DNA from: Actinomycetota bacterium
GTDB lineage: Bacteria > Actinomycetota > Acidimicrobiia > Acidimicrobiales > GCA-2861595
Direction: 5' to 3'
Assembly: GCA_002861595.1 (NCBI GenBank)
Contig: PJQG01000090.1
Coordinates: 1-37,237, forward strand
Length of the DNA stretch: 37,237 bases
Part shown: one piece after another, positions 1 to 8,700 of the stretch
Position numbering within the stretch: the first letter of the stretch is position 1
How the letters are laid out: each line of letters begins with the position of its first letter
Position numbers and translations under genes: made by a program
Notes under the pieces: generated by a model
Database searches by the model: none
Seen by the model: the letters and a program-made list of their open reading frames with translations, nothing else
What the model was told of the DNA's origin: nothing

Positions 1-526
1 ACTGCCACTGGCTCTGGCGCGGGGCGGCACCGACCACCGACAGGCGGAGGTCGGCGCCCTCCCAGGCCCCCAGCACCACCAGCACCGCACCCCGCTCGCG
101 GGCCCGGGCCACGAGACGGCGGGCATCGGCCGGCCGCACCCGCCGCCCCTCCCCCGTCCCGGTCCCCACCACGACCACGTCGAGGGCGTCGAGCATGGCC
201 GCCACCACCGTGGGCCACTCCGAGCCGGGCGCCGGCACCAGGGCCAGGCGGTCCAATGCCATCCCCATCTCGGCTGCGGCCAGCAACCCCAGCGCCGGCA
301 GACCGACGGCCGCACACCACGAACCCGCCGCCGACGGCCCGGCCAGCACGGCCAGGGCCAGCGAGGTCGACCCGGCCACGGCAACAGTGGAGCCCCGTCG
401 CACACCACCCCCAGGGAACAGGCCCTCCAGCGCCGGCACCACCGGCAGCAGGCGTTCACCGGCCAGCGACCCGGCCGGCGAGACGGCGCCGGCGCGAGCT
501 GCAAGGTCCGGAACGGCGAGAGCCAT
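1..526 (-). CDS. ImuA'-like RecA-fold protein (3' end off window)
   Basis: The start codon is at 526 and the reading frame stays open to the window edge, giving the first 175 residues. The protein reads as the actinobacterial RecA-like companion of the error-prone Y-family polymerase ImuB: an N-terminal stretch ending in a Gly-rich turn (FPGGGVRRGST, about residues 37-47), a hydrophobic strand, then the GLPALGLLAAAEMG and ALVPAPGSEWPTVVAAMLDALDVVVVG segments. The P-loop position reads AVAGSTSLAL, so the Walker A Gly-Lys-Thr is absent, as expected for a RecA paralogue that does not hydrolyse ATP. In this family the product bridges ImuB and DnaE2 during SOS translesion synthesis. A LexA-type box sits 17 bases upstream of the start, which supports the assignment. 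The polymerase genes themselves would lie beyond the left edge. The call rests on remembered family sequence. Confidence 0.62.
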   Translation of the reverse strand, partial: MALAVPDLAARAGAVSPAGSLAGERLLPVVPALEGLFPGGGVRRGSTVAVAGSTSLALAVLAGPSAAGSWCAAVGLPALGLLAAAEMGMALDRLALVPAPGSEWPTVVAAMLDALDVVVVGTGTGEGRRVRPADARRLVARARERGAVLVVLGAWEGADLRLSVVGAAPRQSQWQ

Positions 527-542
527 GGGACCATGCAGTATG

Positions 543-556
543 CGAACGTTTGTTCT
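543..556. promoter_or_regulatory. LexA-type SOS operator between the ImuA'-like gene and DUF3072
   Basis: The sequence CGAACGTTTGTTCT is a GAAC-N4-GTTC dyad and fits the Bacillus/actinobacterial LexA consensus CGAACRNRYGTTYC at all but about one inner position. It lies 17 bases upstream of the minus-strand start at 526 and 27 bases upstream of the plus-strand start at 584, so LexA bound here could repress both genes. A CATACT hexamer overlapping its left side may be the -10 of the ImuA'-like gene. Confidence 0.72.
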
Positions 557-583
557 TCGTTGTCAACTGGGTAGGCACACCAG

Positions 584-793
584 ATGACCGACACCCAGAG
601 GAACCCCCAGAAGGACCCCGACGAGTGGATCACCGGAGACGAGCCGGTCACCGGCCCCCAGGAGTCCTACCTCAACACCCTGGCCCAGCAGGCCGGTGAG
701 GACGTCGATCCCGAGCGCCTCACCAAGGCCGAGGCGTCCAAGAAGATCGACGAGCTCCAGGAGCGCAGCGGCCGAGGCGCGCAGGGGAGTTAG
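584..793 (+). CDS. DUF3072 family protein
   Basis: This 69-residue protein matches the small DUF3072 family: an acidic DPDEWITGDEPVT start, QESYLNTLAQQAGED in the middle and LTKAEASKKIDELQERSGRG at the end. The second half looks like a SAP-like or helix-hairpin helical unit, which in other families can bind nucleic acid. The function of DUF3072 is not established. The gene diverges from the ImuA'-like gene across the LexA-type box, so it may respond to DNA damage. I see no clear ribosome-binding site. The next plus-strand gene starts 30 bases downstream. Confidence 0.8.
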   Translation: MTDTQRNPQKDPDEWITGDEPVTGPQESYLNTLAQQAGEDVDPERLTKAEASKKIDELQERSGRGAQGS

Positions 794-822
794 AGCCCCC
801 CCTTTTCGGGTACGCACGCCAC

Positions 823-1586
<764 letters not shown>

Positions 1587-1622
1587 TCAACGACACGTCA
1601 CTTCCTTCGGGCCCGCCGGCCC

Positions 1623-1931
1623 TCAGGGGATGCTGGGCTGCACGCCGTCGCGATAGTGCACGAAGAGCTGCTCGATCAGCTCCCGCAACCCATCCGAGCT
1701 CACCCCGTGGGCCAACTGCACCGTGATGGTGTTGGAGTACACGTGCACGGAGATGATGCCGCCCCGCTCCAACAGCCGGCGAGCAAGGACGTCAGGCGGG
1801 CGATCGCCGCTGGCGTCCTCCAGCGACCGGTACCGCTCGTGGCCCATCCCGGTGAGGCTGCGGTTGATCTCGAAGCGCACGATCCAGGCCTTGGTGGATG
1901 GCTTCTGGACGACTGTGACGGGCTGGCCCAT
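1623..1931 (-). CDS. Nfu/NifU N-terminal-domain-like protein
   Basis: This 102-residue protein resembles the Nfu_N scaffold domain: KAWIVRFEINRSLTG corresponds to the NPNALKF-type strand, followed by LARRLLERGGIISVHVYSNTITVQL, which matches the 'gV..V....nfiTVtk' core. The C-terminal LRELIEQLFVHYRDGVQPSIP is typical of stand-alone actinobacterial versions. It lacks the CxxC of the NifU C-terminal domain, so it is unlikely to carry an Fe-S cluster alone; an accessory or protein-binding role is an inference. The gene diverges from the AI-2E family transporter. A TAGGGT box (1942-1947) lies 10 bases upstream of the start. Confidence 0.6.
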   Translation of the reverse strand: MGQPVTVVQKPSTKAWIVRFEINRSLTGMGHERYRSLEDASGDRPPDVLARRLLERGGIISVHVYSNTITVQLAHGVSSDGLRELIEQLFVHYRDGVQPSIP

Positions 1932-1956
1932 GACCGGTTCGACCCTAGCTCGCCGG

Positions 1957-1962
1957 TACGCT
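1957..1962 (+). promoter_or_regulatory. -10 box (TACGCT) for the AI-2E family gene
   Basis: TACGCT is followed by 7 bases and then the ATG at 1970, with no ribosome-binding site. This is the layout of a leaderless actinobacterial transcript. Confidence 0.55.
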
Positions 1963-1969
1963 GACGGCG

Positions 1970-3112
1970 ATGCCGCCGGACCCCGCCGCCTCCCAACGGC
2001 CGGTCCCGTGGCGCACGATCTTTGCCGTCATCGGCTCGGTGGTGCTCACCGTTGCCGTCTACAAGGTCGTGCTCCAGGTGAGCCGCATCCTGGTGTGGAT
2101 GATCATCGCCGGCTTCTTCGCCGTGGTGCTGAGCCCCCCTGTCGACTTCCTGGAACGCCGCTGCCGGATCCGGAGGGGGCTGGGCACGCTCGTCGTGTTC
2201 TTCGTGGGCTTCGGCGCGCTGTCGGCGGTGGTCTACGCCTTCGTCACCCCCATCGTCGACCAGTCCCAGGAGTTCGCCGACAACTTCCCCCGCTACGTGG
2301 AGGACGCCAAGGCGGGTCGCGGGCCGTTGGGTGGGCTGGTCAAGCGCTACGACCTCGACCGGCGCCTCGAGGACCGCCAGGACGACATCAAAGACGCCCT
2401 GGAAAACCTGGGGGAGAACAGCCTCTCCATCCTCCAGGGGGTGGGCAACGCCGTGGCCGCCACCCTCACGATCGTCGTGCTCACCATATTGATGCTGCTT
2501 TCCGGTCCCAAGATGCTGCAGGGGGGGCTGGGCGCCCTGTCGCCCCCGACCCGGGAGCGGGTGCGCCTCGTGGCGGCCGACGCCGCGAAAGCCGTCACCG
2601 GCTACGTGGCCGGCAACCTGCTCATCAGCGTGATCGCCGGCGCCACCGCCTTCGCGTTCCTCTTCTTCACCGGCGTCCCCTTCCGGGGCGTGCTGGCGCT
2701 GTGGGTGGCGTTTGCCGACCTGATCCCCCTCGTGGGCGCCACCCTCGGCGCCATCCCGGCGGTGGCCGTGGCCTTCCTCCACTCGACGGGTGTCGGCATC
2801 GCCACCGTCGTGTTCTTCATCATGTACCAGCAGTTCGAGAACCACGTGCTGCAGGTGACGATCATGTCCCGCACCGTCGACCTCAACCCCCTCGTCGTGC
2901 TGATCAGCGTGCTGATCGGCGTGGAGCTGTCAGGCATCCTCGGAGCCCTGCTGGCCATCCCGGCCGCCGGTGTGGTCAACGTGGTGGCCCGCGACCTGTA
3001 CGACGAGCGGAGGGGCGCGCTCAAGCCGGAGCCCACCGTGGGCGTCGAGGAGGTTCCGGTCAGTCAGGTCCCGGCCGACGGCGCCGTCCCGGCCAAGGAA
3101 GCCGTCCTCTGA
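1970..3112 (+). CDS. AI-2E family transporter
   Basis: This 380-residue membrane protein has the AI-2E/PerM layout. Paired N-terminal helices lie at about 15-55, a third helix at about 70-93, then a long extracytoplasmic stretch (about 95-155, acidic and helical). A C-terminal bundle begins at VTGYVAGNLLIS and contains WVAFADLIPLVGATLGAIPA and the family signature MYQQFENHVLQ before LVVLISVLIGVELSGILGALLAIPAA. Family members include TqsA and sodium/proton antiporters, so the substrate cannot be read from sequence. The start follows a leaderless -10 box. The stop TGA at 3110-3112 directly abuts the GTG of the next gene, so the exporter is probably co-transcribed with the arginine/ornithine genes and may export a metabolite or an ion linked to them. 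Confidence 0.9.
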   Translation: MPPDPAASQRPVPWRTIFAVIGSVVLTVAVYKVVLQVSRILVWMIIAGFFAVVLSPPVDFLERRCRIRRGLGTLVVFFVGFGALSAVVYAFVTPIVDQSQEFADNFPRYVEDAKAGRGPLGGLVKRYDLDRRLEDRQDDIKDALENLGENSLSILQGVGNAVAATLTIVVLTILMLLSGPKMLQGGLGALSPPTRERVRLVAADAAKAVTGYVAGNLLISVIAGATAFAFLFFTGVPFRGVLALWVAFADLIPLVGATLGAIPAVAVAFLHSTGVGIATVVFFIMYQQFENHVLQVTIMSRTVDLNPLVVLISVLIGVELSGILGALLAIPAAGVVNVVARDLYDERRGALKPEPTVGVEEVPVSQVPADGAVPAKEAVL

Positions 3113-4342
3113 GTGGCCGTCACCGAGGTGGTGGAGATCGAGGGCCATATCGTCGACTCCCTCATCCTGGCCAAGGTGATGGACATCATCCTCGCCGCCG
3201 GCGCTGACTACGAGGTGGTCGACGTCCACATCGGCAAGACGAACACCGACGTCAGCCGGGCCCGCCTCGAGGTCAGCGCCGACGACGACGCCACGCTTGA
3301 CGCGCTGCTGGTGGAGCTCCAGGCTCACGGCGCCAACCGGGTGGCACAACAACAACACGCCGAGGTCGTGGAGGCCGACAGCGCCGGCGTGCTTCCCGCC
3401 GGCTTCTACTCCACCACCAACCTCCCCACCGCCGTGCGCCTGGCCGGGCACTGGACGCCGGTGGAGAACCCCGAGATGGACTGCGGGCTCGTCGTGCTCG
3501 GCGACGGGCGCGTGCGCACCGTGCCCGTGCATCGGGTGCAGGCAGGTGACCGGGTGGTCATCGGCACCGGAGGGATCCGCGTCACTCCCCCGGCGCGGCC
3601 CCGCGGCGCCAGCCCCTTCGAGTTCATGAGCTCGGAGGTGTCGTCGGAGAAGCCCAAGTCCCACATCGTGGCCGAGGTGGCCGCCCGCATCCGCCTGGCT
3701 CGCGAGGCCGGCGCCAAGGTGCTGGTGGTCGCCGGCCCCGCCGTCGTCCACACCGGCGCCGGCCCGTGCCTCGCCCGCCTCGTGCGCGACGGGTGGGTCG
3801 ACGTCCTCTTCGCCGGCAACGGGTTCGCCGCCCACGACATCGAGTCGAACGTGATGGGCACGTCTCTCGGCGTGCCGGTGGAGGGCGGCACGTCGGCCGA
3901 GGGCGGCCACGCCAACCACCTGCGCGTGATCAACGAGGTGCGCCGCCACGGCTCCATCGCCGCCGCCGTCGACGCCGGTTACGTGACCGGCGGCGTGATG
4001 TTCGAGTGTGTGCGCCGGCAGGTGCCGTTCGTGCTCGGCGGGTCGGTGCGCGACGACGGTCCCCTCCCCGACGTGTACGCCAACGTGGTGGAGGCGGCCG
4101 ACGCCATGCGCGCCCTGCTGCCTGGCGTGGGCCTGGCGCTGATGCTGGCCTCCACGCTGCACGCCATCGCCACCGGCAACTGCCTGTCCTCGGGGGTCGA
4201 GACCTTCGTGGTCGACATCAACCAGGCCGTGGTCACCAAGCTGGCCGACCGGGGCAGCCACCAGGCACTCGGGGTGGTGACCGACGTGGGCCCGTTCGTC
4301 TCGGCCCTCTCCGAGCAGCTGTCTTCGGCTGCGCGTACATAG
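3113..4342 (+). CDS. LOR/SDH-type ornithine cyclodeaminase homologue (TIGR00300 family)
   Basis: This 409-residue protein corresponds to the LOR/SDH bifunctional-enzyme conserved region found alone in archaea and as the C-terminal part of cyanobacterial AgrE. The N-terminal EVVEIEGHIVDSLILAKVMD and FEVVDVHIGKTNTDVSRA-like strands form the first domain. The segment with HWTPVENPEMDCGLVV follows. The nucleotide-binding half carries KVLVVAGPAVVHTGAGP, DVLFAGNGFAAHDIESNVMGTSLG and GGHANHLRVINEVRRHGSI. In that family the reaction is conversion of ornithine to proline plus ammonia with bound NAD. The GTG start directly follows the transporter stop. The arginine dihydrolase gene begins 19 bases downstream, so the pair could turn arginine into proline. 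Confidence 0.82.
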   Translation: MAVTEVVEIEGHIVDSLILAKVMDIILAAGADYEVVDVHIGKTNTDVSRARLEVSADDDATLDALLVELQAHGANRVAQQQHAEVVEADSAGVLPAGFYSTTNLPTAVRLAGHWTPVENPEMDCGLVVLGDGRVRTVPVHRVQAGDRVVIGTGGIRVTPPARPRGASPFEFMSSEVSSEKPKSHIVAEVAARIRLAREAGAKVLVVAGPAVVHTGAGPCLARLVRDGWVDVLFAGNGFAAHDIESNVMGTSLGVPVEGGTSAEGGHANHLRVINEVRRHGSIAAAVDAGYVTGGVMFECVRRQVPFVLGGSVRDDGPLPDVYANVVEAADAMRALLPGVGLALMLASTLHAIATGNCLSSGVETFVVDINQAVVTKLADRGSHQALGVVTDVGPFVSALSEQLSSAART

Positions 4343-4361
4343 CGGGCGGATTCGGCCCCCT

Positions 4362-5231
4362 ATGTACTCCCAATCACTTGCATGGGGGCGGCGGTACCTG
4401 ATGTGCCCGCCGGAGCACTTCGGGGTTCTCTACGAGATCAACGCCTGGATGCGCGCCGAGGTGCGGGTGGACCTGGACCGGGCCCGGGCGCAGTGGCAGG
4501 CGCTGGTCGCCACGATGCGGGCGGCGGGGGCGGAGGTCGAGGTGCTCGAGCCGGTGGAGGGCCTCCCGGATCTGGTGTTCACTGCCAACGCCGGCATCGT
4601 CAACGGACACCAGTACGTGCCCTCCCGGTTCCGCCATCCCCAGCGCCAGGGAGAAGTGGCGCACGACGTGGCCTGGTTCGAGGCGGCCGGCTACACCGTC
4701 AGCTGGTTGCCTGAGGGGATGGTGCACGAGGGCGCCGGCGACGCCCTGCCCTTCGGTGGAGCACTGGTCTCGGGCTACCGCACGCGCTCCGACGCGGCGT
4801 CGCACGCTGCGTTGTCCCGACTCACCGGCGCGCCCGTGCGATCGGTGGAGCTGGTCGACGAGCGCCTCTACCACCTCGACCTCACGTTCTGCCCGCTCGG
4901 CGAGCGCCGGGCCATCGTCGCCCCTCATGCGTGGGACCGCTACGGCGCCAAGGTGATGGAGGCGCTCGTGCCCGAGCCGCTGGTGCTCGACGACGAGCAG
5001 GCGCTGTCGTTCTGCGCCAACTCCGTGGTGGTCGGCACCACAGTGGTCATGCCCGCCTGTCCCGTCACCGTCGGCCGCCGGCTGGAGGCGTGGGGCTTCG
5101 ACCCCGTGGTGTGCGAGGTGAGCGAGTTCGCCAAGGCCGGCGGCGCCTGCCGCTGCCTCACCCTCGCCCTGGACGTCGACGTGCGGATGTGTGGGTCCGA
5201 GGTCGGCGACGGACCACGGTGGGACGGTTAG
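4362..5231 (+). CDS. Arginine dihydrolase (ArgZ/AgrE N-domain-like, guanidine-modifying superfamily)
   Basis: This 289-residue protein has the guanidine-group-modifying fold and the ArgZ/AgrE opening LMCPPEHFGVLYEINAWM. Substrate-loop LVFTANAGIV places Asn at residue 76. GAGDALPFGG lies near 124-133, the catalytic His is in YHLDLTFCPL (His171), and the candidate nucleophile is Cys265 in ACRCLTLAL. Dihydrolases of this group convert arginine to ornithine, CO2 and two ammonia; ordinary DDAH or amidinotransferase activity is the alternative. The substrate Asn, which distinguishes dihydrolase from deiminase in ArgZ, favours the former. A second in-frame ATG at 4401 would remove the leading 13 residues. 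The gene follows the ornithine cyclodeaminase homologue by 19 bases; in cyanobacteria these two activities are one polypeptide. Confidence 0.78.
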   Translation: MYSQSLAWGRRYLMCPPEHFGVLYEINAWMRAEVRVDLDRARAQWQALVATMRAAGAEVEVLEPVEGLPDLVFTANAGIVNGHQYVPSRFRHPQRQGEVAHDVAWFEAAGYTVSWLPEGMVHEGAGDALPFGGALVSGYRTRSDAASHAALSRLTGAPVRSVELVDERLYHLDLTFCPLGERRAIVAPHAWDRYGAKVMEALVPEPLVLDDEQALSFCANSVVVGTTVVMPACPVTVGRRLEAWGFDPVVCEVSEFAKAGGACRCLTLALDVDVRMCGSEVGDGPRWDG

Positions 5232-5234
5232 CGT
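5229..5234 (+). promoter_or_regulatory. -10 box (TAGCGT) for the FKBP gene
   Basis: TAGCGT is followed by 6 bases and the ATG at 5241. The TAG is also the stop codon of the arginine dihydrolase gene, so the FKBP gene probably has its own leaderless promoter inside the end of its neighbour. Confidence 0.5.
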
Positions 5235-5240
5235 GACCAG

Positions 5241-5618
5241 ATGACGCCTTCCCGGAAGCCCGAAGTGACCGTCGCCGGCGGCGAACCGCCGGCGGGCCTG
5301 CAGGTCGAGGAGATCGAGGTCGGCAGCGGTGCAGAGGCGACCGCCGGTGCCAACGTGGAGGTCCATTACGTCGGCGTGTCCTGGTCGACCGGCCGCCAGT
5401 TCGACGCCTCCTGGGACCGGCGGTCCACCTTCACGTTCCGCCTCGGCGGTGGCCAGGTCATCGCCGGCTGGGACGAGGGAGTGGCGGGCATGAAGGTGGG
5501 CGGGCGACGGCGCCTCACGGTCCCGCCGGAGCTGGCCTACGGGAGCAGGGGCGCAGGCGGCGTGATCGGGCCCAACGAGACGCTGGTGTTCGTGGTCGAC
5601 CTCGTCGGCGTGCGCTGA
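5241..5618 (+). CDS. FKBP-type peptidyl-prolyl cis-trans isomerase
   Basis: This 125-residue protein is a single FKBP domain without a signal peptide, so it should act in the cytoplasm on proline-containing folding intermediates. Family landmarks are in order: VEVHYVGVSWSTGRQFDASW (the Tyr and Phe-Asp of the active-site pocket), FRLGGGQVIAGWDEGVAGMKVGG (Val-Ile and Trp floor of the pocket) and RRLTVPPELAYGSRG ending with NETLVFVVDLVGV. All expected pocket aromatics are present. The length is normal. A strong bidirectional terminator follows. Confidence 0.95.
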   Translation: MTPSRKPEVTVAGGEPPAGLQVEEIEVGSGAEATAGANVEVHYVGVSWSTGRQFDASWDRRSTFTFRLGGGQVIAGWDEGVAGMKVGGRRRLTVPPELAYGSRGAGGVIGPNETLVFVVDLVGVR

Positions 5619-5674
5619 GCCCGCCGCCAGATCGCCCGGTGCACACTCGGACGCCAAGGGCCGCTTGGAAGTCG

Positions 5675-5704
5675 GCCCCAAGCCGTCGCTAGACGGCTTG
5701 GGGC
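5675..5704. terminator. Bidirectional terminator between FKBP and the ABC exporter
   Basis: A perfect 13-bp stem (5675-5687 with 5692-5704) has a GCTA loop. The loop contains the TAG stop of the minus-strand ABC gene, and the right arm encodes its last residues. The hairpin therefore separates two convergent genes and serves both strands. Confidence 0.8.
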
Positions 5705-8700
5705 TCAACCTCGAAGGCGCGCCAGAGGTGGGCGTAGTGGCCACCGGGTTGGGCGACCAGCTCGGTGTGGGTGCCCTCCTCCACCACTCTCCCGCCGTCG
5801 ACCACCACGATGCGGTCGGCGCTGCGGGCGGTGGGCAGGCGGTGGGCGATGATGAGGGTGGTCCGGCCCTCAGCCACCACGCTCATGGCGTGGGTGACAT
5901 GCGCCTCGGTGACCAGGTCGAGGTTGGAGGTGGCCTCGTCGAGCAACAGGATGGCGGGGTCGACCAGCCGGGCGCGGGCCAGGGCGATGAGCTGGCGCTG
6001 CCCGGCCGACAGCGACCGCCCCCGCTCGCTCACCACGTGCAGGTACCCGCCCGGCAACGACGCAACCAGCTCATGGGCACCCACGGCCGCCGCCGCCGCC
6101 TCGACCTCGGCATCGGTGGCTGCGGAGCGCCCGTAGGCGATGTTGTCGCGGATGGTCCCGGAGAACAGGAACGCCTCCTGGGGCACATAGCCGAGCTGGC
6201 GGCGGTACGCGTCCGTGTCCAACGCCGTCAGCGGCACACCGTCGATGAGCACCCGCCCCTCGGTTGGGTCGTAGAAGCGGGCGACGAGCTTGACGATGGT
6301 GGACTTTCCCGCCCCCGTCTCGCCCACCAGCGCCACGGTCTGGCCGGGTGACACCTCCAGGTCGACGCCGGCCAGGGCCTCGGCCGGCGTGCCCGGGTAG
6401 CGGAAGTGCACGCCCTCGAAGCGGATCGACCCCCGTACCACGCCGGGATCGATGGGCTGGTGGGCGACGGGCGTGGAGGTTGGGGTGGCGAGCAGCTCGC
6501 CGATCTTGGCCGTGGAGGCCCGGGCCTGCTGATAGGTGTCGAAGACGTGCGACAGCTGCTGGATGGGCGAGAACAACTGGTTGAGGTAGAGCAGGAAGGC
6601 GATCAGCTCACCGGGGCTGAGACTGCCCCTGGCCGCGAGGTGGGCCCCCACGCCGAGGACCACGGCGGCCGCCACCTCGGACAGGAGCTCGACGAACGGG
6701 AAGTAGGTGGCCACCAGGCGCTGGGCCGTCATGCGGGCGTCGAAGTAGCGCTGCGCCACGCCTCGGAAGTGGCCGATGTTGCGGTCCTCCCGGCCGTAGG
6801 CCTGCGCCACCCGCACTCCCGAGATGCTCTCCTGGAGGTTGGCGTTGACGGTGGCGATGCGCTCCCGCGCCGTGTCGTAGGCCTGGGCCGACCGTCGGCG
6901 GAACCAGATGGTGGCGAGGACGAGGGGGAACAGGACCACGAACGTGGCCAGCGACAAGGCCACGTTCATCACGAGCAGGACCACGGCCACCCCGCCGAAG
7001 CTGAGGATGCTCACCACCGCGGTGATGAGCCCGTTCTGGAGCAGGGTGGACAGCGCCTCCACGTCGGTGGTCATGCGGGTCATGATCCGACCCGCCGCCT
7101 CCCGGTCGTAGTAGTCGAGGCCGAGGGACTGGAGGTGGGCGAACATGCGCACTCTGAGGTCGAACAGGAGGCGCTCGGCGGTTCGCCGGGTCTGGCGCTG
7201 CTCTGCCCACACGTTGCAGCCGTTGGCCACCACCACCGCCAGGTAGGCCAGGCTGGCGAGGGCCAGCGTCCGCCCCGACGCCTCCACGACGCCCCGGTCG
7301 ACGCCGAAGCCCACCAGGGCGGGCCCGGCGATGGTGGCGGACGTGTCGAGCACCACCAGGCCCAGGCCCAGCGCCAGCTGCCGGCGGTACGGGCGCACCA
7401 TGCGCCGAAGGGTGAAGGGGGCACGCTCCCGACCGCCCGGGAGCGCCGCCGCCGCAACCGGGACCGACCGGGCCAGCTCCGCCTGCTCGGTCGTGGGGGG
7501 CAGCGCGGCCACGGCTTCGAGCAGGCCGGGAGTGGGGTCGAGCATCGCCGCCCGCTCGGCTACGCCGCCGTGCGCGCCGCCCTGCCCCGGGCCGCGTCCC
7601 ATGCCGTGGCCCAGGAATAGCTCACCTCCATGCGTGGAGGTGGCGAGACGGGAAGGTGACCAGACGCCGGCGCCCTCACCGCCGGCCGGGCGCGCCCACG
7701 CCGACGCCGTCACCCCATCGAGAGGCGTTGTCCCGTCGAGCCTCTCGTCGCCCATCGCCGCCGGCTCCTCGCAACTCTCCCCCGGCCCGGCCAACAGCTG
7801 GCGGTACAGCGCGCAACGGGCCATCAGTTGGTCATGTGTTCCGATGTCGAGGACCCGCCCCGCGTCCATCACCGCGATGCGGTCGGCCAGGCGTAGGGTG
7901 GAGCGGCGATGGGCCACCAGCAGCGTGGTACGGCCCTCGGCCAGGCGCCGCAGGGTCGCGTGGATCTCCTCCTCGACCCGTGAGTCCACCGAGGAGGTGG
8001 CGTCGTCGAGCACGAGGATGGCGGGGTCGGTGAGCAGAGCCCGGGCCAGGGCGATGCGCTGGCGCTGGCCGCCCGAAAGCGTCAGCCCCCGCTCGCCCAA
8101 CAACGTGTCGTAGCCGTCGGGCAGGGCGGCGATGAAGGCGTCGGCCTCTGCCGCCCGCGCCGCGGCCCGCACCTCGTCGTCCGTCGCGTCCGGGCGGCCG
8201 TAGGCGATGTTGGCTCGTACCGTGTCGGTGAACAGGAACGTCTCTTCGAACACCACGCCGATCTGACGGCGCAACGACTCGAACGTCGCGTCCCGCACGT
8301 CCACGCCGTCAACCCGCACGGCGCCGTCAGCCACGTCGTAGAAGCGGGGCAGGAGCATGGCCACGGTGGACTTGCCCGAGCCGGAAGCGCCCACCAGGGC
8401 CACCGTCTCGCCCGCCGCCACCGTGAGGCTGAAACCCTCGAGCACGCGCTCGGAGCGCAGGTAGCCGAAGGTCACGCCGTCGAAGACGACCTCGCCCCGG
8501 AGCGGCGGGAGGTCGACGGCATCGGGCCGCTCGCTGACCGCAGGGTTGGAGTCGAGGATGTCGAAGATGCGCTCGGCCCCGGCCCGGGCCTGTTGGGCCA
8601 CCACGAGCAGCGACGACAGCATCCGAACCGGGGAGACCAGCTGACCCACGTAGGTCGAGAAGGCGAGGAAGGTTCCCAGGCTGATGCGGCCCCGCAGGGC

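Noticed and set aside
2930-4261. A 443-codon minus-strand open frame opposite the ornithine cyclodeaminase gene
   Set aside because: The translation is His/Gly/Asp-rich with no domain, while the plus strand encodes a recognisable complete enzyme.
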